Source: Nioella sp964229645 (lineage in GTDB: Bacteria; Pseudomonadota; Alphaproteobacteria; Rhodobacterales; Rhodobacteraceae). From it: a DNA stretch of 64,000 nt. Shown piece by piece: positions 50,895 through 59,195 of this stretch. The stretch spans positions 1-64,000 of the forward strand of contig NZ_CAXREX010000324.1 in assembly GCF_964229645.1 (NCBI RefSeq). Reading direction: 5' to 3'. The notes under the pieces were generated by a model, which saw only the letters and a list, made by a program, of their open reading frames with translations, had not been told where the DNA came from and did not search any database. How positions within the stretch are numbered: the stretch's first letter is position 1; each line of letters begins with the position of its first letter. The translations under genes were made by a program, and so were the position numbers.

Positions 50895-51611
50895 ATGAAA
50901 ATCGCGATGTGGTCAGGTCCGAGAAACCTCTCGACGGCCATGATGTATGCCTTCGCGAACCGGCCCGATTGCGCCGTGGTGGACGAACCTTTCTATGCCG
51001 CCTACCTCGCCCTGACCGGGCTCGATCACCCGATGCGGGCCGAGATTCTCGCCGCCCAGCCGCAGGATCCTGCCGAGGTTGCACAGGCTCTGTCCGGCCC
51101 GGTCCCGGATGGAAAAGCCCATTGGTATCAGAAACATATGACCCAGCACATGATCGCGGGCGTGCCCCGAGACTGGATGCGCGACGTGGTCAACGTGTTC
51201 CTCATTCGCCACCCCGCCCGCGTCGTCGCCAGCTACGCTGCCAAGCGCGAGAACCCGACGCTCGACGATATCGGTTTCCGCCAGCAGGCCGAGCTTTACC
51301 GCGAGGTCCTGGCGTTCGGCGGAACGCCCATCGTGATCGACAGTCACGACATCCGCGAGAACCCGCGCGACATGCTGGAAAAACTGTGCGATTCCATTGA
51401 TTTGCCATTTTCCGAGGCCATGCTCTCCTGGCCCGCAGGCGGCCATGACAGCGACGGCGTCTGGGCCCCGCACTGGTATGGCGCTGTCTGGAACAGCACC
51501 GGTTTCGCGGGCGCCGAAGGCCCCTTGCCATCGCTCGATGCCGAGGCCGCAGCCCTGGTCGCTCAGGCCCTGCCCTTCTACGAGGACCTGTCCTCGGCCA
51601 AGCTCCGCTGA
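50895..51611 (+). CDS. Sulfotransferase-like P-loop protein
   Basis: 238 residues. KIAMWSGPRNLSTAMMYAF at the N-terminus is the phosphosulfate-binding loop of this subgroup (SGPRNLST instead of RSGTT). VVNVFLIRHPARVVASYAAKREN near residue 105 is the 3'-phosphate-binding block with Arg and Ser. Such proteins are often misnamed as branched-chain aminotransferase-like. The donor is presumably PAPS; the acceptor is unknown. The gene is preceded by a TGTAC repeat array and converges with an SCP2 gene. Confidence 0.8.
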   Translation: MKIAMWSGPRNLSTAMMYAFANRPDCAVVDEPFYAAYLALTGLDHPMRAEILAAQPQDPAEVAQALSGPVPDGKAHWYQKHMTQHMIAGVPRDWMRDVVNVFLIRHPARVVASYAAKRENPTLDDIGFRQQAELYREVLAFGGTPIVIDSHDIRENPRDMLEKLCDSIDLPFSEAMLSWPAGGHDSDGVWAPHWYGAVWNSTGFAGAEGPLPSLDAEAAALVAQALPFYEDLSSAKLR

Positions 51612-51614
51612 GCG

Positions 51615-51902
51615 TCAGCCCTTCAGCAACTGACTCAGCTTCATCGCCACCGCCGGATTGCCGCTGACCTTGAGCTTGCCCATCATCAGCCCCGTCATCG
51701 GGTTGAGCTTGCCTGTCAGCAGTTTCACCAGGTTGTCCTGGCTTAGTGACAGGGTGCAATCGGCATCCCGATCCTCGGTCGTGGCACTGCCATCGGCCAG
51801 CACGATCACGCCATCCTCGCCGCAATCGAACTTGAGCGAGCCGTCGAAAGCCTTGCCCCCCAGGCCGGCGCGAATGCGCTCTGCAATCTCTTCCAACGCC
51901 AT
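51615..51902 (-). CDS. SCP2 sterol-binding family protein
   Basis: 95 residues: ALEEIAERIRAGLGGKAFDGSLKFDCGEDGVIVL, then DADCTLSLSQDNLVKLLTGKLNPMTGLMMGKLKVSGNPAVAMKLSQLL, the complete SCP2 domain pattern. It is cytosolic and binds a hydrophobic ligand. It stands alone, with a 3-base gap to the convergent sulfotransferase-like gene. Confidence 0.9.
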   Translation of the reverse strand: MALEEIAERIRAGLGGKAFDGSLKFDCGEDGVIVLADGSATTEDRDADCTLSLSQDNLVKLLTGKLNPMTGLMMGKLKVSGNPAVAMKLSQLLKG

Positions 51903-51920
51903 CTCGGCCCCCGAATGAAC

Positions 51921-51946
51921 AACCCGCCCAAGGTGATGGGCGGGCT
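51921..51946 (-). terminator. Terminator after argG
   Basis: On the minus strand CCCGCCCA and TGGGCGGG form an 8-bp stem with a 6-base loop followed by TTGTT, 35 bases beyond the argG stop. Confidence 0.8.
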
Positions 51947-51980
51947 TAGGAAATCTGGCAATGCTGACGTGGCTGGAAGC

Positions 51981-53207
51981 TCAGCCCTTCAGCCGGCGGT
52001 TGCGCATGGCGATCAGCCGAAGGCGCAGCGCGTTGAGCTTGATGAAGCCGGCCGCGTCCTTCTGGTCGTAGGCACCGGCATCGTCTTCGAAGGTCACATG
52101 CTCTTCGGAATAGAGCGAGTGGTCCGACCAGCGCCCCACGCAGCGGGCAAGCCCCTTGTAGAGCTTCAGCCGAACGGTGCCGGTCACGTGTTCCTGGCTC
52201 TTGTCGATGGCCGCTTGCAGCATCTCGCGTTCGGGGCTGAACCAGAAACCGTTGTAGATCAGCTCTGCATATTGCGGCATCAGCTGGTCCTTCAGGTGCA
52301 TCGCGCCCCGGTCCATGGTGATCGACTCGATCCCGCGATGGGCCTCCAGCAGCAGGGTGCCGCCGGGCGTTTCGTAGATGCCGCGCGATTTCATACCGAC
52401 GAAACGGCCTTCCACAAGGTCGAGCCGCCCACAGCCATGTTTGCCGCCCAGTTCATTGAGCTGGGTCAGCATCTCGGCCGGGCTGACTGCCTTGCCGTTG
52501 ATCGACACCGCATCGCCCTTCTCGAAGCCGATTTCCACGTATTCGGGTTCGTTCGGGGCATCCTCGGGATGCACGGTGCGCTGGTAGACGTAATCGGGCG
52601 CGTCGACCGCCGGATCTTCCAGCACCTTGCCCTCGGAAGAGGTGTGCAGAAGGTTCGCGTCGACGCTGAAGGGCGCTTCGCCGCGCTTGTCCTTGGCGAT
52701 CGGAATCTGGTTCTTCTCGGCGAAGTCGATCAGCTTGGTGCGGCTGGTCAGATCCCATTCGCGCCAGGGGGCGATCACCTTGATATCGGGGTTGAGCGCG
52801 TAGGCCGACAGCTCGAAACGCACCTGGTCGTTGCCCTTGCCGGTGGCACCATGGGCCACGGCATCGGCCCCGGTGGCTTCCGCGATCTCGATCAGGCGCT
52901 TGGAAATCAGCGGCCGTGCGATCGAGGTGCCAAGCAGGTAGAGCCCTTCGTATTGCGCATTGGCGCGGAACATCGGGTTGACGAAGTCACGCACGAATTC
53001 TTCGCGCAGGTCCTCGATATAGATATTCTCGGGCTTGATCCCAAGCATCTCGGCCTTCTGGCGCGCCGGTTCGAGTTCCTCGCCCTGGCCCAGATCGGCG
53101 GTGAAGGTCACCACTTCGCAACCATACTCGGTTTGCAGCCACTTGAGGATGATCGAGGTGTCGAGACCGCCGGAATAGGCGAGAACGACTTTCTTCGGCG
53201 CGGACAT
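51981..53207 (-). CDS. argG: Argininosuccinate synthase
   Basis: 408 residues. The N-type ATP pyrophosphatase motif VVLAYSGGLDTSIILKWL lies at residues 7-24. YLLGTSIARPLISKRLIEIA binds citrulline, and VAHGATGKGNDQVRFEL is the second signature. It condenses citrulline and aspartate in arginine synthesis. The start at 53207 has GGGAGAG upstream. A terminator follows the gene, so it is monocistronic. Confidence 0.97.
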   Translation of the reverse strand: MSAPKKVVLAYSGGLDTSIILKWLQTEYGCEVVTFTADLGQGEELEPARQKAEMLGIKPENIYIEDLREEFVRDFVNPMFRANAQYEGLYLLGTSIARPLISKRLIEIAEATGADAVAHGATGKGNDQVRFELSAYALNPDIKVIAPWREWDLTSRTKLIDFAEKNQIPIAKDKRGEAPFSVDANLLHTSSEGKVLEDPAVDAPDYVYQRTVHPEDAPNEPEYVEIGFEKGDAVSINGKAVSPAEMLTQLNELGGKHGCGRLDLVEGRFVGMKSRGIYETPGGTLLLEAHRGIESITMDRGAMHLKDQLMPQYAELIYNGFWFSPEREMLQAAIDKSQEHVTGTVRLKLYKGLARCVGRWSDHSLYSEEHVTFEDDAGAYDQKDAAGFIKLNALRLRLIAMRNRRLKG

Positions 53208-53289
53208 TGGACTCTCCCGGGAATTCGATTGACCGACGGGGCGATACCGGGTTTTCAAGGGGGAAGCAAGTCAGGCGGAGTGTGGTTGA

Positions 53290-54048
53290 ATGGACTATGG
53301 CTATCGAATGTTGCGGCATGTTGTGGCGCAGGTTTTCGGCAATTTCGGGCAAGCCGCCCGGCTGACGCTTCTGCTGACCTTCCTGCCGATGGGCCTGCTG
53401 CTCGTGCTTTTCCTGTCCACCGGCGCAACTCTGGACCCGTCCATGGGCCAGGGCGACATGCCCAACCCCGGCATGATCTTCCTGCTGGTGCTGGCCGGTA
53501 TCGTGGTCAGCGCCATCACCTATTGCTGGGCCGCCGTGGGCTGGCACCGTTTCGTGCTGCTGGAAGAATATGGAAACGGGCTTGTGCCGCGCTGGCACGG
53601 AGGCTTCGTGCTGTCCTATATCGGGCGGGCGATTCTGCTGGGGATCGTGGTGTTCCTGATCGCCTTCGTGTCCAGCCTGGTTCTTGGCGGGCTGCTTTTT
53701 GCGCTGCCCGGCGTGGTCAGCCTTCTGGTCGTGACGGGCTGGGTTCTGGGCATGTCCTGGGTCATCACCCGGCTTGGCCTGATCCTGCCGGCCGCCGCGC
53801 TGGGCGAACCGATGTCGATCGGCGAAAGCTGGCGCGCCACGGCCCCGGTGGCGACCGACCTGCTGGTGCCCCTCTTCATCATCGCCCTGGCGATGAGCGT
53901 GCTTGGCGGGCTCGTGAACCTGGTGTTCCAGGGCAGCGTGCTCGGCTTCATTCCGCAGGGCCTGCTGTACTGGATCCAGATCCTTCTGAACCTGTCGCTG
54001 ATGACAACGCTCTACGGCACGCAGGTGCAGGGCCGCACGCTGAACTGA
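53290..54048 (+). CDS. Integral membrane protein of unknown function
   Basis: 252 residues with about six hydrophobic segments: LTLLLTFLPMGLLLVLFL, IFLLVLAGIVVSAITYCWAAV, AILLGIVVFLIAFVSSLVLGGL, VSLLVVTGWVLGMSWVI, DLLVPLFIIALAMSVL and a last one near GLLYWIQILLNLSL. The loop ALGEPMSIGESWRATAP resembles those of YciC/DUF975-like proteins. It precedes ilvA by 10 bases and may be co-transcribed; no function can be assigned. Confidence 0.78.
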   Translation: MDYGYRMLRHVVAQVFGNFGQAARLTLLLTFLPMGLLLVLFLSTGATLDPSMGQGDMPNPGMIFLLVLAGIVVSAITYCWAAVGWHRFVLLEEYGNGLVPRWHGGFVLSYIGRAILLGIVVFLIAFVSSLVLGGLLFALPGVVSLLVVTGWVLGMSWVITRLGLILPAAALGEPMSIGESWRATAPVATDLLVPLFIIALAMSVLGGLVNLVFQGSVLGFIPQGLLYWIQILLNLSLMTTLYGTQVQGRTLN

Positions 54049-54058
54049 TCGGGACATC

Positions 54059-55306
54059 ATGACCGACTTTGCCACAAGGGCCCGCGCGGCCGCCGATGCC
54101 ATGCGGGACCTCTTCCCGCCCACACCGCTCTTGCGCAATGCTTTCCTGTCGGACCGCTACGGGGCCGAGATCTGGCTCAAGCGCGAAGACCTGAGCCCCG
54201 TGCGCAGCTACAAGATTCGCGGGGCCTTCAACGCCATGACCAAGCGGCTGGCCGAAGACCCCGACCGGCGGCTCTTCGTCTGCGCCAGCGCGGGCAACCA
54301 CGCGCAAGGGGTGGCGTTCGTGTGCCGTCACTTCGGCGTCAGGGGCGAGATCTTCATGCCCGTCACAACCCCGCGTCAGAAGATCGACAAGACATTGGCC
54401 TTCGGCGGTGACGCGGTCGAGATCAAGCTGGTGGGCGATTATTTCGACGACACGCTGGCCGCCGCCCAGGCCTTCTGCACGGACACGGGCGGCGTTTTCC
54501 TGTCCCCCTTCGACGACCCCGACGTGATCGAGGGACAGGCCTCGGTCGCGGTCGAGATGCTCGATCAACTGGGTGCCGCACCCGACCGCCTGATCCTGCC
54601 CGTCGGCGGAGGCGGGCTTTCTGCCGGGGTGCTGTCCTACCTCAAGGCCGGGCGCGCCGGGACGCGGGTGAAGCTTGTCGAGCCCGAGGGCGGCAAGAGC
54701 CTTGCTGCAGCGCTCAAGGCCGGGCACCCGGTGACCTTGCCAGTGGTCGATAACTTCGTCGATGGCGCGGCGGTCGCGCGGATCGGGGACGCGCCGTTCG
54801 AGGTGCTTGGCACGACCGATCCGGGCGACGTGCTGGCGGCACCGGAAAACCGCATCTGCGTGACCATCTCCGAGATGCTGAATATCGAGGGCATCGTGCT
54901 GGAGCCTGCCGGCGCACTGGCGATCGACGCCTTGCAGGATCTTGGCGCCGCGATCCGGGGGCAGACGGTGGTCTGCGTGACGTCTGGCGGGAATTTTGAT
55001 TTTGAACGTCTGCCCGAGGTCAAGGAACGCGCCATGCGGTTCCGGGGCGTGAAGAAATATTTTATCTTGCGCATGCCGCAGCGACCCGGTGCTCTGAAGG
55101 ATTTCCTGGGCCTCCTGGGGCCAGGCGATGACATCGCCCGTTTCGAGTATCTCAAGAAATCCGCGCGCAATTTCGGGTCGGTCCTGATCGGGATCGAAGC
55201 ACGCGAGGCGGGGGATTTCGACGGGCTGTTCGAGCGGATGGAAGCCCGGGGCTTCGCCTATCGCGACATCACCGAAGACGAGGTTCTGGCAGAGTTCCTG
55301 ATCTAG
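54059..55306 (+). CDS. ilvA: Threonine ammonia-lyase (threonine dehydratase)
   Basis: 415 residues. The PLP lysine lies in SPVRSYKIRGAFNAM, SAGNHAQGVAF contacts the carboxylate and LPVGGGGLSAGV binds the PLP phosphate. A single ACT-like regulatory domain follows (YFILRMPQRPGALKDFLGLL), as in the shorter IlvA form. It makes 2-oxobutanoate for isoleucine. Its stop overlaps that of the convergent Hpt gene by three bases (CTAG). Confidence 0.93.
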   Translation: MTDFATRARAAADAMRDLFPPTPLLRNAFLSDRYGAEIWLKREDLSPVRSYKIRGAFNAMTKRLAEDPDRRLFVCASAGNHAQGVAFVCRHFGVRGEIFMPVTTPRQKIDKTLAFGGDAVEIKLVGDYFDDTLAAAQAFCTDTGGVFLSPFDDPDVIEGQASVAVEMLDQLGAAPDRLILPVGGGGLSAGVLSYLKAGRAGTRVKLVEPEGGKSLAAALKAGHPVTLPVVDNFVDGAAVARIGDAPFEVLGTTDPGDVLAAPENRICVTISEMLNIEGIVLEPAGALAIDALQDLGAAIRGQTVVCVTSGGNFDFERLPEVKERAMRFRGVKKYFILRMPQRPGALKDFLGLLGPGDDIARFEYLKKSARNFGSVLIGIEAREAGDFDGLFERMEARGFAYRDITEDEVLAEFLI

Positions 55307-55626
55307 GCCGCTTCCGGCCGGGGCAGGTCGGGGCCGAAGGCCGCGAGCGATTCGTGAAACAGCCAGTCGATATGCACCATGTCGACCGCCTTGCCCTCGT
55401 GCGCCTTGTGTTCGGCCTCGGTGCAGGCAAGGGCCAGATCCGCGAAACCCAGGTTGAGCGCACTGCCACGCAGGGCGTGAAAGTCGGCCGCCTGCGCACT
55501 GGCCGGGTCGGCGCACAGCCGCGTCAGGGTTTCAACCATCTCGTCAAGGAAGATGGCCGCGACTTCGGCAAAGTCATCCTCGCCGATTTCCTGTTTCAAT
55601 TCGATCAGCCTGGCCCGGTCGATCAT
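55303..55626 (-). CDS. Hpt domain protein
   Basis: 107 residues forming a single histidine-phosphotransfer four-helix bundle. The phosphoacceptor His lies in ADFHALRGSALNLGFADLALACTEAE (HxxRGSA in place of the usual HxxKGSS). The start at 55626 (MIDRARL) is preferred. It is divergent from a REC-PP2C phosphatase gene across ~160 bases, and the Hpt is a natural phosphate donor for that receiver. No histidine kinase is adjacent. Confidence 0.88.
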   Translation of the reverse strand: MIDRARLIELKQEIGEDDFAEVAAIFLDEMVETLTRLCADPASAQAADFHALRGSALNLGFADLALACTEAEHKAHEGKAVDMVHIDWLFHESLAAFGPDLPRPEAA

Positions 55627-55787
55627 GGTTGCCTCCAACGCTTGCGATGCCCCCATCTGCGCGAGCCTAGGCCGGAAGGCTTTAAGAAGGTCTTGATGAC
55701 CCGCCCGAAACGCGGGGCATTTTAGGCTTCATCCCCCCTTAACCTCCCGCTGGCATCCAGGGCAGATCGCTAAAGGAAGGGGCGCAT

Positions 55788-57080
55788 TTGCCCGACGATT
55801 CGACATTACTGACGGCCAGGGCCGCGGGCGATGGCCAAGGGGCGCCGCCCTGCGACGTGCTGGTGCTGGAAAGCAGCCGTGCGCAACGGCAGCTTCTGGC
55901 CACCATGCTGCGCCGATGGGGCTATCGGGTGACGATCTGCGACCACCCCAAGCAGGCGCTAGAGGTGCTGGAAGGCTCGGACATCCCGATTGTGCTGACC
56001 GACTGGATCCTGCCGGACATGACCGGGCCGGAGTTCTGCCGCGCTTTCCGGGCAATGCAGCGCGAAAGCTATGGCTACGTGATCCTGCTGACCTCGAAAA
56101 CGGAAAAGGCAGACCTCGCGCAGGGGCTCGATGCAGGTGCCGACGATTTCGTGGCCAAGCCCGTCTATCCGCCAGAACTGCGCGCGCGCATCAAGGCGGG
56201 GCAGCGCATCGTGTCGATGCAGGGCGAGCTTGTGACCCAGAACCGCAAGATTCGCAGCACCTTGGCGGAACTGCGCACGCTCTACGATGCGCTCGACCGT
56301 GACCTGCACGAGGCCAAGAGGCTCCAGGAATCGCTAGTGCGCGAAACCTTTCGGCCTGTTCGCAACGGCTCGGTCGCGCTGACGCTGCGCTCGTCGGGGC
56401 ATGTGGGCGGCGACCTCGTGGGGTTCTTTCCGATCCCGGGCGACCGTGTCGGGATCTTTTCCCTCGATGTCTCGGGCCATGGCGTTACCTCGGCGCTTCT
56501 GGCCGCGCGTATGGCCGGGCTTCTGGGCACCGCCGCGCCGGAACAGAACGTGGCACTGGTGCAGACACGGGGCGGACAATGGGCCGCCCTGTCCCCCGAT
56601 GCAGTGGCCCGCAAGCTCAATGACATGATGTTCGCCGAGGTGGAAACCGATCTCTACTTCACGCTCTGCCTTTGCGATGTGGACCTTGCCAGCGGTGAGG
56701 TGAAGATGGTGCAGGCCGGCCACCCGCATCCGGCGATCCTGCGTTCAGATGGATGCGTCGACTGGATTGGTTCCGGCGGCATGCCGATCGGTCTCTTGCC
56801 CGATGCGGGGTTCGACACGGTGCAATTCACCCTGTCGCCCGGCGACCGCTTGCTGCTGCATTCCGATGGCTTCACCGAGTGTTCCGGCCCCTCGGGGGGC
56901 TTTCTGGGCGACCGGGGACTGGCCGAGATGCTGAGCGGTCAGGTTGACAGCAAGCCCGAGGATTTCCTGCCCAAGCTTCTCGGTTCACTTGAAGCCTACG
57001 CCGCAAGGCCCGAATTCGAAGACGACGTGTCAGCCGTTTGCCTGCACTTCACACCCCAAGCGCCCGGCGCAGCGCGCTGA
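55788..57080 (+). CDS. Response regulator with PP2C-type serine phosphatase domain (RsbU/RbaY-like)
   Basis: 430 residues. The receiver domain has the phosphoacceptor Asp in VLTDWILPDMTG near residue 72 and Lys in DDFVAKPVYPPEL. A coiled-coil linker (LVTQNRKIRSTLAELRTLYDALDRDLHEAKRLQESLV) precedes a SpoIIE/PP2C domain with metal-binding HVGGDLVGFF, SLDVSGHGVTSALLAARMAG and DDVSAVCL. Such proteins dephosphorylate anti-anti-sigma factors in partner-switching systems; in Rhodobacter, RbaY has this architecture. The start is an unusual TTG supported by AAGGAAGG eight bases upstream, and no ATG occurs before residue ~40. The 3' end overlaps the convergent Nudix gene by 32 bases. Confidence 0.88.
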   Translation: MPDDSTLLTARAAGDGQGAPPCDVLVLESSRAQRQLLATMLRRWGYRVTICDHPKQALEVLEGSDIPIVLTDWILPDMTGPEFCRAFRAMQRESYGYVILLTSKTEKADLAQGLDAGADDFVAKPVYPPELRARIKAGQRIVSMQGELVTQNRKIRSTLAELRTLYDALDRDLHEAKRLQESLVRETFRPVRNGSVALTLRSSGHVGGDLVGFFPIPGDRVGIFSLDVSGHGVTSALLAARMAGLLGTAAPEQNVALVQTRGGQWAALSPDAVARKLNDMMFAEVETDLYFTLCLCDVDLASGEVKMVQAGHPHPAILRSDGCVDWIGSGGMPIGLLPDAGFDTVQFTLSPGDRLLLHSDGFTECSGPSGGFLGDRGLAEMLSGQVDSKPEDFLPKLLGSLEAYAARPEFEDDVSAVCLHFTPQAPGAAR

Positions 57081-57498
57081 CGAAATACCGGTCCCCGTCG
57101 ACCGCCAGCTGCGCCTCGGCGTCGTCCCAGGACAGGAACACAGGCTGGTGCCAGGGCTCGGTCGGAGCGGTCAGGCGCGGGCCGATCTCGGCCAGGTAGA
57201 TCGTGCACAGCTTCTGCGCCCAGATGTCGTAGTCCGGCATGTAGGTAAAGCGGTGAAACATCCCCAGTCGACGTGGCGAATGAATGCGATACCCGGTTTC
57301 CTCGACCACCTCCCGATAGAGCGCCGACAAGGGCGACTCGCCCGGGTCGATCCCGCCGCCGGGCAGTTGCAGTTCGGCCAGAGGCCGTTCCTGGAAGGTG
57401 GCGAGGATGCCGCCTTCCGCCCGGATCACCGCGTAGACGCCGCGCCGGGGCTGGTAGTATCGGCCGGGCTCCGGCTTCTGTCCGAAACGGCGGTTCAT
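57049..57498 (-). CDS. Nudix hydrolase
   Basis: 149 residues with the Nudix box GGGIDPGESPLSALYREVVEETGYR (GX5EX7REUXEEXGU fully satisfied). Upstream RRGVYAVIRAEGGILATFQ forms the first strands. The substrate within the NDP-X class is not predictable. I start at 57498 (MNRRFG); the longer frame to 57621 would run into the region before hslO. Confidence 0.87.
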   Translation of the reverse strand: MNRRFGQKPEPGRYYQPRRGVYAVIRAEGGILATFQERPLAELQLPGGGIDPGESPLSALYREVVEETGYRIHSPRRLGMFHRFTYMPDYDIWAQKLCTIYLAEIGPRLTAPTEPWHQPVFLSWDDAEAQLAVDGDRYFVSALRRALGV

Positions 57499-57604
57499 GG
57501 GCGCTCCTTGCAGGGCTTCGGGCGGTTCATGGGTTGGCAAGGCGGTTGCCCCGCATATATGGGCGCGGTATGCCAGCCCCCGCGGCGGAAGGAAAGCCAA
57601 GCCT

Positions 57605-58609
57605 ATGACCCTCAGCACCAAGATCGCCTGGGACGATACCGTCCTGCCCTTTCAACTCGACAGGTCCGACGTGCGTGGGCGCGTCGCGCGGCTCGATGGC
57701 GCCATGGACCAGATCCTCGCGCAGCACGACTATCCCCGCGGGATCGAGTCGATGCTCGCGGAGATGGCGCTGCTGACGGCCCTGGTCGGCCAGGCGATTA
57801 AGCTGCGCTGGAAGTTGTCGCTCCAGGTGCGCGGCGACGGCCCCCTGCGCATCCTCGCCACCGACATCTACGCCCCCGCCAAGGAAGGCGAAAAGGCCCG
57901 CATCCGCGCCTATGCCTCCTATGACAAGGAACGCTACGACGAGGGCGCCGACCCGTTCGGCCAGATCGGCAAGGGCTACTTCGCGATCCTGATCGACCAG
58001 GGCAAGGGCAACACCCCCTACCAGGGCATCACGCCCGTGGCGGGCGGCTCTCTCGCGGCTTGTGCCGAGGCGTATTTCGCCCAGTCCGAGCAGTTGCCCA
58101 CCCGCTTCGCGCTGTCCTATGGCCACAGCACCGAGCCCGGCGGGGCCAGCGGTTGGCGCGCGGGTGGCGTCATGATCCAGCACATGCCCAAGGCCAGCCC
58201 CCACGTGACCGGCGAAGGCGGGTCCGGCGAAGATGGCCTGCTGGCCGCCGAGGATCTGCTGAACGACGAGGAAGGCGAGAACTGGAACCGCGCCAACATC
58301 CTTCTGGACACGGTCGAGGAGCTGGAGCTCGTGGGCCCCTCGGTCGCGCCCACCGACCTGCTCTACCGGCTTTTCCACGAAGAGGCCCCCCGCGTCTTCG
58401 ACGCCATGCCGGTGGAATTCGGCTGCACCTGTTCCGATGCCCGCGTGCGCGAAAGCCTGTCGATCTACTCGGCCAAGGACATCGCTCACATGACCAGGGA
58501 CGACGGCACCGTGACCGCCGACTGCCAGTTCTGCGGTGCGCATTACAGCTTCGATCCGCTGACGCTCGGCTTCGAGGCGGTGAAGAACCCCGATGGCAGC
58601 GACAAGTGA
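57605..58609 (+). CDS. hslO: Redox-activated chaperone Hsp33
   Basis: 334 residues. The C-terminal zinc centre is visible as GCTCSDARVRESL (CxC) and TADCQFCGAHYSF (CxxC), the redox switch that activates holdase function. The N-terminal domain has LTALVGQAIKLRWKLSLQVRGDGPLRIL. It overlaps the following Nudix gene by 17 bases, so hslO, the CoA pyrophosphatase-like gene and cca form an overlapping operon. Confidence 0.93.
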   Translation: MTLSTKIAWDDTVLPFQLDRSDVRGRVARLDGAMDQILAQHDYPRGIESMLAEMALLTALVGQAIKLRWKLSLQVRGDGPLRILATDIYAPAKEGEKARIRAYASYDKERYDEGADPFGQIGKGYFAILIDQGKGNTPYQGITPVAGGSLAACAEAYFAQSEQLPTRFALSYGHSTEPGGASGWRAGGVMIQHMPKASPHVTGEGGSGEDGLLAAEDLLNDEEGENWNRANILLDTVEELELVGPSVAPTDLLYRLFHEEAPRVFDAMPVEFGCTCSDARVRESLSIYSAKDIAHMTRDDGTVTADCQFCGAHYSFDPLTLGFEAVKNPDGSDK

Positions 58610-59195
58610 CATCGACCGCATAGAACGGGGGCTGGCCGGGTCTGCCCCGGCCTCGTCCGACTATGACCTGAACCCCGGCATCGTGCTGCCCGAGGGGCGC
58701 AAGCTGAAACCCGCCGCCGTGCTGATGCCGATCATCGAAACGGACACCGGCGCGCGGGTGATCCTGACCATGCGCTCGGCGCGGCTCAAGCATCATCCCG
58801 GCCAGATCGCCTTTCCCGGCGGGCGCATCGACGACACCGATGCCGACGCAGCCGCCGCCGCGCTGCGCGAAAGCCACGAGGAAATCGGGCTCGATCCCGG
58901 CAACGTGGAAATCCTGGGCCAGCTTTCGGCCCATGAAACCGTGACCGGCTACACCGTGACCCCCTTCGTGGGCCGCATCCGCGCGCCCTTCACGCCTCTG
59001 CCCGAGGCGGGCGAGGTGGCCGAGGTTTTCACCGTGCCGCTATCGTTCCTGATGAAACCGGGCCATTACCGCGTGGAACGCCGCCGGTGGCGCGGCATGT
59101 GGCGGGCCTATTACACCGCGCCATACGGCCCCTATTACATCTGGGGCGCAACGGCGCGGATGCTGAAGGGCCTGGCCGATCGGGTGGCGTCATGA
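58593..59195 (+). CDS. CoA pyrophosphatase-type Nudix hydrolase
   Basis: 200 residues. The Nudix box reads GGRIDDTDADAAAAALRESHEEIGLD, preceded by MRSARLKHHPGQIAFPGGR, which matches the UPF0035/CoA-Nudix signature (LxxHxGQxxFPGG). It probably hydrolyses CoA or its derivatives. The start overlaps hslO, and the stop overlaps the cca start (ATGA). Confidence 0.9.
   Translation: MAATSDIDRIERGLAGSAPASSDYDLNPGIVLPEGRKLKPAAVLMPIIETDTGARVILTMRSARLKHHPGQIAFPGGRIDDTDADAAAAALRESHEEIGLDPGNVEILGQLSAHETVTGYTVTPFVGRIRAPFTPLPEAGEVAEVFTVPLSFLMKPGHYRVERRRWRGMWRAYYTAPYGPYYIWGATARMLKGLADRVAS

Noticed and set aside
51915..54062. 715-codon open frame on the plus strand
   Set aside because: Mostly antisense to argG, then out of frame through the membrane-protein gene.
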